Assembly: GCA_034620365.1 (NCBI GenBank)
Contig: JAQGEQ010000162.1
Coordinates: forward strand, 1 to 64,000
Direction: 5' to 3'
DNA: 64,000 nt
From: Pegea sp. RAD2-039
Taxonomy: Eukaryota; Chordata; Thaliacea; Salpida; Salpidae
How positions within the stretch are numbered: the first letter of the stretch is position 1; every line of letters starts with the position of its first letter. The translations under genes were made by a program, and so were the position numbers. Below the pieces are notes generated by a model. That model was given only the letters and a program-made list of their open reading frames with translations. It did no database searches and was not told where the DNA came from. Shown here piece by piece: positions 1-10,065 of this stretch.

Positions 1-1383
1 TAAAATAAAAAATTAGTATATGCAAATAAAAGGTCAAATTGTTAAATATAATTAAATTAAATGTAAAGGAAAAAGTATTCATATGCAAATGAATAGCTAC
101 CTACTATTAATATCATCATTGATTAAATGGCTGCACATCAAAGTTCTTCAATTTGATAAATTCATTTCTTACAAACACTAAATCTGTATTTACCTGACAG
201 ATTTTGCAAGAAATGTTTCTAAAGTTTATCAACTGTGCTCCACTTTGCACAGAAAGATTTGTAAATTTCAGATGTTTGCTTGATTATAAATAAAAAAAAA
301 GGTTAAAAAAGGAAAATTCAACAAGTTCAGATATCTTCATCAACTCCAGTATTGTGGATAAAGTACCTTCAAAATCTCTCAGAAATTTCATTGATTTTCA
401 ATCTAATGAAAAATAAAAGATTAAAATAAGTTGATCATCTCCAAAAGATTAGTTATCAGTTATAGTTTTACAGTTGTACCATCATGAAAAATATTTTCTG
501 TTTAAGATACAACTCATAGAAGTTATTTAAATTTGACAAGAAGGTGAGGAGAAATATTCTCAGATGTAGAAAACGATTTTATTGATTTTGAAAATCAAAT
601 CTTCATCTGATTAAAGGATGATGTTAACAACTAAGACTAATAATCCTAAATTAAGAACTCAATGGTGACACACTATAAGAATTATCCAAAACAAACTTTC
701 CGCCAAGAAATTTTTATCAAATGCGTTCTATCAAACAAAATAATTAAGATAAAATTGTATATAAACTAGTAGTTTGTAAAAGCTAAAAAATAAAACTGAT
801 TTTATATTTTATCTGCATTTTTTAAAGCATTTTATCAAATTATTAAGAAATTATGATTTCTTCTAAAATTCAATCAAAACACACATTTGTATGAAAATAA
901 TGAAATTAAAAGAAATTGCTTTAGAAACTAAAACCTTAATTAATATACTATTATATAAAAGCTTATTTTTATAGAAAGTTAATAAAACAGCTTTAATTAT
1001 TTTTTATTATCAGTATATTTAGAATAAAAAAATGTTTGTTTCAATTAAATAGTTCAATTAACTAAACTGAAAAGTTAAATTGATCTATGACAAAATTTAG
1101 TTATATATAAAAATGATTTAAAACTAAATGACAAATGTTTAAGATGTTGATATGAAATATCTGTCTAAAAGAAAAAGTAGTACGATTAATTATTCAAAAT
1201 TTATATGTTTGTCATTTAAAGTTATTAAGACAAGTGAAGTTATATTAGCTTTTTATTGAAAAAAGCAGTTTATTTAAATTAAAAAACTAAGCACTGATAT
1301 GCTAAAGTATTCATTTTAAATTATATCGTTTTCTATTGATAGAACCTAGTACGAAGGTTGTTGGTTAAAAAGATTTTTAATTT
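1..1383. repeat. Direct repeat unit 'a', first copy
   Basis: This stretch is repeated almost base for base at 4,587-5,950, a constant offset of 4,568 bp, and more loosely at 21,900-23,690 and 25,735-27,250. The copies differ by scattered substitutions and small indels. On the minus strand it carries fragments of a multi-exon gene family, with the best-preserved terminal exon at 116-283. Two ATGCAAAT octamers lie near its left end. It looks like a low-copy segmental repeat carrying decayed gene pieces, because no terminal repeats or target duplications are visible. Confidence 0.85.
116..283 (-). pseudogene. Terminal exon of an unrecognised minus-strand gene family (copy 1)
   Basis: A 55-codon open frame ends in TGA. 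It reads through SSKHLKFTNLSVQSGAQL, then ISCKICQ, and ends NFDVQPFNQ. The same frame is kept at 4,684-4,851. A related exon at 21,920-22,009 stops at CKICQ with a CAG/GTAAGT donor. A short relic of its end lies at about 42,205-42,265 and 61,083-61,145. The CxxC could be half of a metal site, but I do not recognise the protein. Upstream pieces of the same family in this unit are broken, for example a TGG-to-TGA change, so this copy is probably not functional. Confidence 0.4.
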
Positions 1384-1619
1384 ATATTATTTTTATTATA
1401 AAGCTCTCATAAGTTAGGAACAGGTTTTTTCATTTGTCTTACTACTTTTACTAATAAAATTACTCTTTTAAAACATCAAACTGAAACACTAATGATTTTG
1501 AAAAAATTTGCGCTAAATGACCGTAGAATATTTTTAGATTAATTTAATTTAAATTAATTTAAATAATAATTAATTTAATTTTAATTTAATTAATTTTTAT
1601 ATTCTTAGATTAAGATTTC

Positions 1620-2240
1620 AAATAGTTCTTAAAACTATCAAAAGATTCCACTATAAACCAAATCCCTATTTTGGTTAAGTGGCTCCTCTGCCTTCTAAAA
1701 TTTAAACACTTTAAAATTTTAATCAGATTAGGAAGTGATTTAGAGTCAATGCTTTTCTTGACAATTTGAAGAGAGAATCATGAGACAGTTGTTATGTTTA
1801 GATACGCTAACAGTTGTATGCTAGTTGATCATGTGATCAGCTAATGTTGTGTTTATAATTGCAAGATTTTTATCAGTGGCATAGTAGTCTGATGATTTCT
1901 ATAGCGCCTCTACTGGTTACTATTTTTCTGGTCGTTATGCTTCGTTGCTTACAAATTATTTCTGTTTTACGTGGTTAACAATTGTTTACAAAAACAGCTT
2001 TATACGTTGTGCCTGAAATAAACGAGTGTTTACAAGATTTTGTCGCAATCGAAGAAACGTTTTCGGGTTGATGAAACATATGATGTTGGTTACATCAGCA
2101 ATTAAGTCAATATTCAAAAAATGAAGCTTACAGAAGAGTTTTGCCTCAATAATGTAATGGGACTAGAAGAAAGACTAATGATATCACTAGTGGAGATTGC
2201 TAGAAATTTTTGTAAAATGTTGTAGAAATCATCAGTTGTT
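1620..2240. repeat. Dispersed repeat 'E' with a CTCF-like core
   Basis: The same sequence, more or less complete, appears at 18,740-19,200, 23,820-24,440, 41,060-41,690 and 59,930-60,570. A recognisable core holds two TGATCA palindromes separated by TG, followed by TATAGCGCCTCTACTGG. Read on the other strand, that core is CCAGTAGAGGCGCTATA, one G short of the animal CTCF core. No coding frame survives between copies. The element class is unknown. Confidence 0.6.
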
Positions 2241-2459
2241 GTAGAAATGTTTACTTCCAATTTTAATTCAGAAACTTAAAAAAAAAACTTTTAAGGACTT
2301 ATTTAGAGGTTTAGAAATTAAGAAAATAAATCACAAAACATAAAACCGTATCTGTTACTGAAACAGAATACAGTTGTATATTTTTAAACGTTTATCAAAA
2401 TGTAGTTTTATATAAACCTAAATATTGTAGTTGAACTAATTTTTATCCTATCTAACATC

Positions 2460-3362
2460 TAAACAATTTTAAAAACAGTTTTTATTCATAATTGTTTATT
2501 ACAAAAGAACATTTAACTAAGCTTTTTATTTTAAGTTAATTGAAGTCAAGCAACTTTTATTAACCTTGTAAAGTTTTTTTAATTTTAAATTTTACCAAAA
2601 AAATCTTAAGCCTTTTTATAAACATTTTAATATTTCAGCATTTAAGGTGCATTGGTAAATACAAGTTTAATTACTGAATTTGGTCAATAATTTTTATTTA
2701 AATTCTAATTATATTTACAATAAAGTTGATTTGCTCTGTTTTATCAAAGCTGATAATTTATCTAACTTATATCTATCAACTAATTTCACAATTTAGTTCA
2801 TTTCACTAAGTAATCATTAATCATTTAACAACCTTTTAAACCAAAATTTGTTTAGTACTCCTTCTGTTTAACTTATTCACTATTACTTACTCAATACAGC
2901 AATTTTTATACATTTTATAAATAAGCTTGTTCTTTCTTTTACTAAAAATATGATAATTAAATTAATTTGATTTTTACTTATGAATATTATTTACAGTTTA
3001 AACTAAAGTTAAATTTAACTATTTCTTTCATTAGATGCATTTTTTTATGGAATTGTCCCCTTAACTAGCTTCAATGAATAATACTAAGGAGTACTTATTA
3101 CAAAGTAAATTCTAATTTGATTCAACTATTTGTTTTATTTCGAATCTTCTCATTCATCTGATTCTACGATCATATACAACGAAAAAATCTATACAAGAAA
3201 AATAATTTCAATATCAACTACTAATAATCATTCAACCTAACAGTCTTGATAAAGTGAAGTTGGTTTGCCTACATTTTAAATATGCCTTTTGTGTTAAATT
3301 AAATGTAAGACTATTTTGTTGACTGAAAAGTTTACGAAAGTAACTATAGCAACTTGATTCTA
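2460..3362. repeat. Downstream flank of the small two-exon gene, shared with 16,430-17,326
   Basis: This AT-rich stretch matches 16,430-17,326 with many substitutions, more diverged than the three large segment copies. I see no plus-strand gene. On the minus strand, near 3,145-3,175, an AG followed by a short frame could be an alternative last exon of the gene at 3,363-3,752. In that case the protein would end in an acidic ESDE instead of the hydrophobic tail. A further relic of this short frame is at about 20,020-20,080. Confidence 0.5.
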
Positions 3363-3752
3363 TTAATTAAAAAGTTTTATTATTAAACAAGTAGTATTTG
3401 TAAAGTTGTAGAAATATAATTTCACTAATTTTCTACCGTTTGCCTTTGATTGATCAGCCACATTGTTAACCTTGCATTTAAGAGCTTTCTTAGAAGTTTC
3501 AGCAGCTGGAGATACTTCAATAGGAGGCTTAGCAGAGTTCTTAGTTGTTTCTTCACAATCTTGGAAATCTTCTCGACTTTGGCTGAAACCTGTCCAAATA
3601 AATTTAAATATATTTTAATTTGCTAAATATCAATTTCCTTTTTTGTTACGTTTTCTAAAAAGTAAAAAGCAGTTTGAGCCCAACACCATCTCTTCCTGGC
3701 TAATATCCTTCTTGGCTAACAAGCTTTCTTCCTGCTTCACAACATCTCCCAT
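3363..3752 (-). CDS. Small unrecognised two-exon gene, copy A
   Basis: Exon 1 (3,752-3,650) starts ATG GGA GAT and ends at C/GTAACA. Exon 2 (3,589-3,363) follows a GGACAG acceptor and runs in phase to TAA, giving 109 aa. The N-terminus is charged (MGDVVKQEESLLAKKDISQE). The middle is rich in Ser, Pro and Lys (PPIEVSPAAETSKKAL). The tail is hydrophobic. A paralogue at 17,327-17,716 has the same exon lengths (103 and 227 nt) and no frameshift despite many substitutions, which argues that both are, or recently were, under selection. Splicing at AACG/GTAGAA to a short downstream exon is an alternative end. I do not recognise the family and no domain is evident. Confidence 0.6.
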
Positions 3753-3909
3753 TATGACTTAAAGGACACTTTTCAATCTCTTTTTAAATACAAACAAATT
3801 ATAAAAAGGTTTAGTAAAATAAAAAACGGATATTTAAAAATAAAATATTAAAAATTAGTTACTTTTTTGCGGAACTTCGGTTTATCACCATGATTCAAAA
3901 GTTTCTTTT

Positions 3910-4583
3910 AACTAAATAGTTAAAATTGTTTGTATAAAGTTCCGCAGAATACCTTTTTCTAACAATTATATTTTCTGTAAAATTTTTACTCTTTCCTTAA
4001 ACAGTTTCAGTCATTTAAGCAAACTTTTTACCTCTTATTTCTTCCAAAGAATATGTTGCTTCTGTTACTCGAAGCAAATGTTGAACATTAGATGAGAAAA
4101 TAAGAATATTTCGTTTTGTTTATTTGCAATTGTTTGTTATCTTCAAACTATAACTTTTTGTGTTGTTTGTATCTATTGGCAAATGGTCCATCACAATATA
4201 TAATTTCTTATCGATCCAAATTTTTCAACTATTTGAATACTTATGGAGGGTTAACTAGAGAATGTAATTATGAATATCAATAGTAAATTATTTTATAGCA
4301 ATTATTTTATGCTAATTTATATTTTAACCTATTGAACAGCTGAAACACAAAAATGTTTTGAGTACAACTACTAAATTAAAACTACATTACTTCTAATTTT
4401 TATAAGATGTCACAAATCAAATTTTAGCACAAAAAAATACTCCACACTAACATGAGTGAGATAAAAATGTTTGGACTTAAATCATTTTGTTTTCAGCAGA
4501 ATATTTTAACCCTTGTGAAGAAAGCACCCGAGACATTTAAAACTGAATAACAAAAGTAACAGTCAAGAAATTGTTGATATATG
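3910..4583 (+). pseudogene. C2H2 zinc-finger gene pseudogene, 5' part only
   Basis: This matches the 5' region of the intact zinc-finger gene at 29,010-30,403. The exon 2 equivalent (4,173-4,263) keeps exactly 91 nt, but its acceptor TTTGTAG has become TTTGTAT. The exon 3 equivalent starts at 4,500 after TTTCAGCAG and soon hits stops. It breaks off at about 4,583, where repeat unit a begins, and the finger-coding exon is absent. A sister pseudogene lies at 45,560-46,171. Confidence 0.75.
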
Positions 4584-4586
4584 GTA

Positions 4587-5950
4587 TATGCAAATAAAAG
4601 GTCAAATTGTTAAATATAATTAAATTAAATGTAAAGGAAAAAGTATTCATATGCAAATGAAAGGCTACCTACTATTAATATCATCATTGATTAAATGGCT
4701 GCACATCAAAGTTCTTCAATTTGATAAATTCATTTCTTACAAACACTAAATCTGTATTTACCTGACAGATTTTGCAAGAAATGTTTCTAAAGTTTATCAA
4801 CTGTGCTCCACTTTGCACAGAAAGATTTGTAAATTTCAGATGTTTGCTTGATTATAAATAAAAAAAAAGGTTAAAAAAGGAAAATTCAACAAGTTCAGAT
4901 ATCTTCATCAACTCCAGTATTGTGGATAAAGTACCTTCAAAATCTCTCAGAAATTTCATTGATTTTCAATCTAATGAAAAATAAAAGATCAAAATAAGTT
5001 GATCATCTCCAAAAGATTAGTTATCAGTTATAGTTTTACAGTTGTACCATCATGAAAAATATTTTCTGTTTAAGAAACAACTCATAGAAGTTATTTAAGT
5101 TTGACAAGAAGGTGAGGAGAAATATTCTCAGATGTAGAAAACGATTTTATTGATTTTGAAAATCAAATCTTCATCTGATTAAAGGATGATGTTAACAACT
5201 AAGACTAATAATCCTAAATTAAGAACTCAATGGTGACACACTATAAGAATTATCCAAAACAAACTTTCCGCCAAGAAATTTTTATCAAATGCGTTCTATC
5301 AAACAAAATAATTAAGATTAAATTGTATATAAACTAGTAGTTTGTAAAAGCTAAAAAATAAAACTGATTTTATATTTTATCTGCATTTTTTAAAGCATTT
5401 TATCAAACTATTAAGAAATTATGATTTCTTCTAAAGTTCAATCAAAACACACATTTGTATAAAAATATAGAAATTAAAAGAAATTGCTTTAGAAACTAAA
5501 ACTAAAATTAATTACTACTATATAAAAGCTTATTTTTATAGAAAGTTGATAAAACAGCTTTAATTATTTTTTATTATCAGTATATTTAGAATAAAAAAAT
5601 GTTTGTTTCAATTAAATAGTTCAATTAACTAAACTAAAAAGTTAAATTGATCTATGACAAAATTTAGTTAAATATAAAAATGATTTAAAACTAAATGACA
5701 AATGTTTAAGATGTTGATATGAAATATCTGTCTAACAGAAAAAGTAGTAAGATTAATTATTTAGAATTTATATGTTTGTCATTTAAAGTTATTAAGACAA
5801 GTTAAGTTATATTAGCTTTTTATTGAAAAAAACTGTTTATTTAAATCAAAAAACTAAGCACTGATATGCTAAAGTCTTTATTTTAAATTATATCTTTTTC
5901 TAATGATAGAACGTAGTAACAAATTGTTGGTTAAAAAGGTTTTCAATTTT
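4587..5950. repeat. Direct repeat unit 'a', second copy
   Basis: This is a near-identical direct repeat of 19-1,383. It ends abruptly at about 5,950, where the sequence switches to the tail of the zinc-finger gene. That is a recombination junction between unit a and the large duplicated segment. Confidence 0.85.
4684..4851 (-). pseudogene. Terminal exon of the unrecognised minus-strand gene family (copy 2)
   Basis: The frame and protein are the same as at 116-283 (KHLKFTNLSVQSGAQL ... ISCKICQ ... VQPFNQ, then stop). Just upstream on the minus strand, around 4,900-4,975, lies the LKINEISERF piece with an in-frame TGA. The related copy at 22,050-22,149 has TGG at that place. Further upstream, about 5,220-5,290, lies a Ser-rich frame ending SYSVSPLSS. 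Together these look like a dying multi-exon gene copy. Confidence 0.4.
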
Positions 5951-5952
5951 TA

Positions 5953-6070
5953 CATACGTCATATACAATCTGCTCATCAACATGCAAACTACGAATGCCA
6001 AATATATAAGAAATCATATTCTTATGATACTAACTTACGTAGGCACATTCGAACTGTGCATCAAAAGTAG
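5953..6070 (+). pseudogene. Orphan 3' end of the C2H2 zinc-finger gene
   Basis: Only the last part of the final exon remains, from the second finger's HIQSAH through the third finger to the stop TAG (6,068-6,070). In the third finger the second zinc-binding Cys (TGT in copies 2 and 3) is TAT, so it reads Tyr and cannot bind zinc normally. The 3' UTR with its AATAAA-type signal near 6,260 is still present. No promoter or start is attached. Confidence 0.85.
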
Positions 6071-6847
6071 AGAAATGTTCTTAAATATTAATTAAACGGT
6101 ATAACAAAAGTCTCTTAGATACTCATTTGCTATAAAGTGTTGTTCTGGCTTCTAATTTACTTGAAACCTGATCAGTAACTTTTAAAGTTTTTTTTTCACG
6201 TTTTCTTCACCTCTCAAGTCTCAGATAACAAATGTGTTGATGTTTTTGGTGTTTTTGAAATAAAAATTTGACTTACTCAAAATTGTTGTGCTATCTAAAA
6301 TTAGTAACATTTAGATGTATGAACTTATATATAAAAGATTTTGAATATGTAACAATATTTACTTATAAACAGAGATGATCGGTTTGTTTTATGAACAAAT
6401 ATAATTTATTCAATTTAAATCTAGAAACAAACTAAACCATAACTTTGCTGCTTTTTATTTTTATCATCAAAATTATCGGTTTATTTGTAAAAATTCAAAA
6501 TTATGAAAATTTTCTTGCAATAAGAGAGAGATTCAATTTGTTGGGAATTCGCTTCGTAATTTGAACTAATCTTTTTCCATTTGAAAATTATTACATTGGA
6601 ACGAGAAGTTTGTTCCTAGAAGTAATAAAATAAATTTGTTATTGTTTACATTCAAGAGCAGCAGACGTAAAAGAAATCACAAATAATTCCAACAAACGTG
6701 TAGTCTATCTAGATCAGAAAAGTCAATTGGTAGTTTTCAATACTAAGAGGACCATCAGTCTTGCAAACAATGATGTCACAATCATTTGACTTCGAAAAAA
6801 ACAGAAAATTTGCCTCATGTAGGAATTGCAAAAGTGTGGTACACAAC

Positions 6848-6949
6848 TGCGCATGCGCACACTGTAACCACGTGGTTTTCGTTGCGTCACGTTGTGGTAT
6901 CCGTTTTATATGATAAGAAAAACAAAGCTGTCGATGAAATGTGACGTCA
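6848..6949 (+). promoter_or_regulatory. Promoter with NRF-1, E-box and CRE sites (copy 1)
   Basis: A perfect 12-bp palindrome TGCGCATGCGCA (6,848-6,859) matches the NRF-1 site. It is followed by a CCACGTGG E-box (6,868-6,875), a TATA-like TTTTATATGA and a perfect CRE TGACGTCA (6,942-6,949). A likely untranslated first exon ends at GAAG/GTAAAA (7,051). The next plus-strand coding start is at 9,170, so I infer that this drives the five-exon acidic-protein gene. The cluster is conserved in all three segment copies. Confidence 0.6.
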
Positions 6950-7051
6950 TTTGAAAATTAAATCATTTTGAATTAAATAATGACATCATTAAAGTGAGAA
7001 TCACACAAACAAGTTGGAGTTCAAAATAACAACAAGAATTAGAAATTGAAG

Positions 7052-9169
7052 GTAAAATAAGTAAATAGCACTCCACAAAAATGAATAAATTAAAATTGTA
7101 AATTCTTCGACTAGCTTATATTTGCGCTAGATACTTAAAACCACGAATGATAAGTACCTGAAACTTTCAAAATAACCCACTATTACTCTAATCACTATTT
7201 CTGTCAGGTGGTTTGAAAAATTAATTCTAATATCCTTGCCTTTGATGCTACTATTTGTCACTTAATATCAAAACTAAAAAATCTATTATATGCAAACAGA
7301 TAGATAATCCAAATGAAATATTTTGTATTTTAGTATATTTAGGATATCATTTGTAAATTCTTTATATTTCTTCAAAATGTGTAGAAAAGACTCAAACTTG
7401 ATACAAAAAACTTTACTGAAGTACTAATTTAGCAGTTTTTTAAACAAAATTTTTTCTACAGTTTATTTTCAATTAAACACTGTTATCAGATGGTTAGTCC
7501 TACAAAAATTCATAAAGGAATTTGTTTGTCATAAATATATTTTGTTTGTTCTTTTGTTTTTCAGTTTAGTATTGACAACATTTCCAAATTGTTTATATTT
7601 TTAAAAGTTTGTAGAAAAGTTTCGGAATTAATTATAGAAACTCTACTTAATTTGTAAGTTATCAGTTTTTAAAACGAATTTATTTTATAGATTATTTTCA
7701 ATTATAAACTGTTATCAGATGGTTATTCTTACAAAAATTTGCAATTCATGAGTGATTTATACTTTTGTTAATGAAAAAAAACATAATTTTTCAAAAATTT
7801 GATGAAAAGTTAAACAATTTTTCTGGGAAATAAATATATTATGATATTTTTAGTTTATAAAATAAACCAATCATTTTGATAAGAATCAATGACTCGTGAT
7901 AAGATTAATTATATATCTAAGAAGCTTTCACTTTAAATCGAGAGACTTATTACGTCATACAAAATATTAGATTTAACTTAGTCTGCTTATTTATAACTCT
8001 TAAATCTTTCTAAAAACTGCTTTAAAACGAAAACCAAAACATTGAATATATCAAACAAGAGGCTATAATCTGTTTTCAGCCACTTCAAATATATAAATTT
8101 AACAATTTGTTCCATATTCACTTTGAGACGTTCTAATGTGATTTTCAAACAAATAATATTTTATTTTATTTATTTGTTACAATAAATGCAAAGGAAGGTG
8201 CCTGAAGAGAACACCTCTCGCTGACACACATTCTCAAAAATAACATCTGTTATGTTAAAAATTTAAAATCTATAGATGTAACACATGACATTTCAGTAGT
8301 TTTCAATGTATATAACAGTGAACAATTACAAATAATTAGTTGAATTTTTCTTAAGAACCTACTTCTGGTTGTTAATACAGAATGTATTATTACGTAAAGT
8401 TCGTAGCTAATTATGTTATATACTCATTTATTACGTAAATAAGTACATTTTCGTTTGAATGTTTAGTATGAAATAACAATAGCTCTTATAAATGAACATT
8501 ATAAAAAAAATAAGTAATTAAAATATAATACTTAAATATTCAATTGTACTTATATCTAGCTTTAAAACTATTGGTAAGCAATGATCAATTTATGATTCAT
8601 AAGCAAAAACTGTTTGAACATTTTTTTTTTCAATTTGTGTGATTACAAATTAAAATCGAAATTTAGAACTATTCTCAAAGAAAAGAAAATAAGCAACAAA
8701 AACTACTTAAATTGTTTAGGTGAGAATTGTATTGGTTCAAAAATCATTTGTATTTTTAAGCTTTTATCTTTTTATTTATTTTTAAACAGTAGATTAACAA
8801 TCAATTGAAAATTTATAGTTTTTACTTTTAGTTTAGTTTATCATTATTAAAAGTTCAGTTTTGTTAAAGCTGAAATGATTTATTAGAATTTTGTTATAAG
8901 CGACGATACAATCAATTTCGATCTAAAATCAGACAGAATTAAGCTTAAGGCTAAATAAGTCATATTCTGATTTTGTAGATGCAAGACAAAAAAAGCTAGA
9001 AAATGAAAAAAGCAAAAATCCAAAGCTAATAAACATTTTCAAAATGATTTAAAGTCACTTAGCTTTTCCACTATTTACTTTTTACCTTCGACTTGGTAAG
9101 TTACAGATTGTTTCAATCATCTGTTGAAGAACCTATTTAATTTGTATCAGATATTTGTCTGTAGGTAGA
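7052..9169 (+). other. Leader intron region of the acidic-protein gene
   Basis: I see no supported coding sequence. A possible untranslated exon lies at 8,667-8,719, between TTTAG and a GTGAGA donor. Its open frame in copy 1 is interrupted by TAA in copies 2 and 3, so I do not call it coding. The two-hairpin repeat at 8,161-8,250 sits in this stretch. The equivalent stretches are 31,386-33,509 and 50,010-52,126. Confidence 0.4.
8161..8250 (+). repeat. Two-hairpin interspersed element (segment copy 1)
   Basis: A TTTA-rich run is followed by TTACAATAAA and a core that, in the better-kept copies at 44,360-44,451 and 63,243-63,335 (opposite strand), forms two adjacent hairpins: AGGCA-CAA-TGCCT and GAGAG-TAG-CTCTC. 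The copy here keeps TGCCTGAAGAGA and the CTCTCG arm, but the first hairpin has decayed. Class unknown; it could be the tail of a short retroelement. Confidence 0.5.
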
Positions 9170-10065
9170 ATGGAGTCATATTACAACAACATCGGTTCGT
9201 TTGTAATTTTGAATTTCGTTTGTATTTTTTTTATTGGATTTTTCAAACAGATACTGATGAAACTCAACCACTTTTGACAGATGATCAAGAAGTTGAAGTT
9301 GACGAAGTTGAAAAAGTCAAGGATCTCTTTACAGCACTATATGGTATTATTTCTTTTATACTTTTGAAAATAGCTACAATTTTGCCATATTCGATTAAGC
9401 TAAAACTTATGATGATATAAAATATGTAACAGATGATGTCAATAATGATGAAGTTGAAGAAATAGCAGAAGGTAACAATACCATAGATAACCAGCTGGAA
9501 CCTATTAATGAAAAAAAATTTGAAGAAGAAAGGACTAAGACTAACAGCCCAAAAGGTAAAAAAGATTTAATTTTAAGGAAACTAGAAAGTTGTCAGTCTA
9601 TAGTTGTGGATGATAGTGAGTAGATAACTGAAAAAGGAAATCTGTATCTCATAAACGAAACTAATATTAGATTTTATTTATGTTTTGTAATCTTGTAGAT
9701 CTATTATCAGATGAAGACAATTTTCTGGAATCATATGATTATATGAAAGACTTCTTGAAAGGATCTGAAGGCTATTACGTACCTCCAAAAAATGAAAAAG
9801 AAAAATTCGAACCAATAATTAATAAACGTGGTGAGAAAGTTAACAACTTATTGCTTGCTTGTAAAGAAGTAATTTTATTTTAATGAATTGTAATTATTTT
9901 AAATTTATGTCAATTGATGTTAATTTAACAATTGTTGCTGAAATTCTAGAATCTCACAAAAGAAAAAGTTTTGTTGCCAAAGTAGGAAAACTTTTCAAGA
10001 TGCAGAGTTGTTGGAATCCAGAACACCCTGACATGAAAGATGATGATGATAAGAACAAACTGTAA
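9170..10065 (+). CDS. Five-exon gene for an acidic protein, unrecognised (copy 1)
   Basis: Hand splicing gives exons 9,170-9,194, 9,251-9,343, 9,400-9,615, 9,699-9,830 and 9,950-10,065, all in phase, for 193 aa. It starts MESYYNNIDTDETQPLLTDD. Residues 9-75 are strongly acidic. The middle reads LLSDED...YDYMKDFLKGSEGYY, and the end is basic (ESHKRKSFVAKVGKLFKMQ) then acidic, closing with DDDDK-NKL. There is no signal peptide, transmembrane segment or known domain. Donors include GTGAGT and GTGAGA; a polyadenylation signal AATAAA follows at about 10,142. Exon 3 could instead start at 9,433 (AACAG acceptor, same phase), giving 182 aa. It is probably soluble, nuclear or cytosolic; function unknown. 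Confidence 0.7.

Noticed and set aside
8614..8808. 64-codon plus-strand frame, repeated at 32,954 and 51,576
   Set aside because: It starts with TTG, not ATG, and is conserved only because the whole segment is duplicated. A splice-like 53-nt piece inside it has stops in two of three copies.
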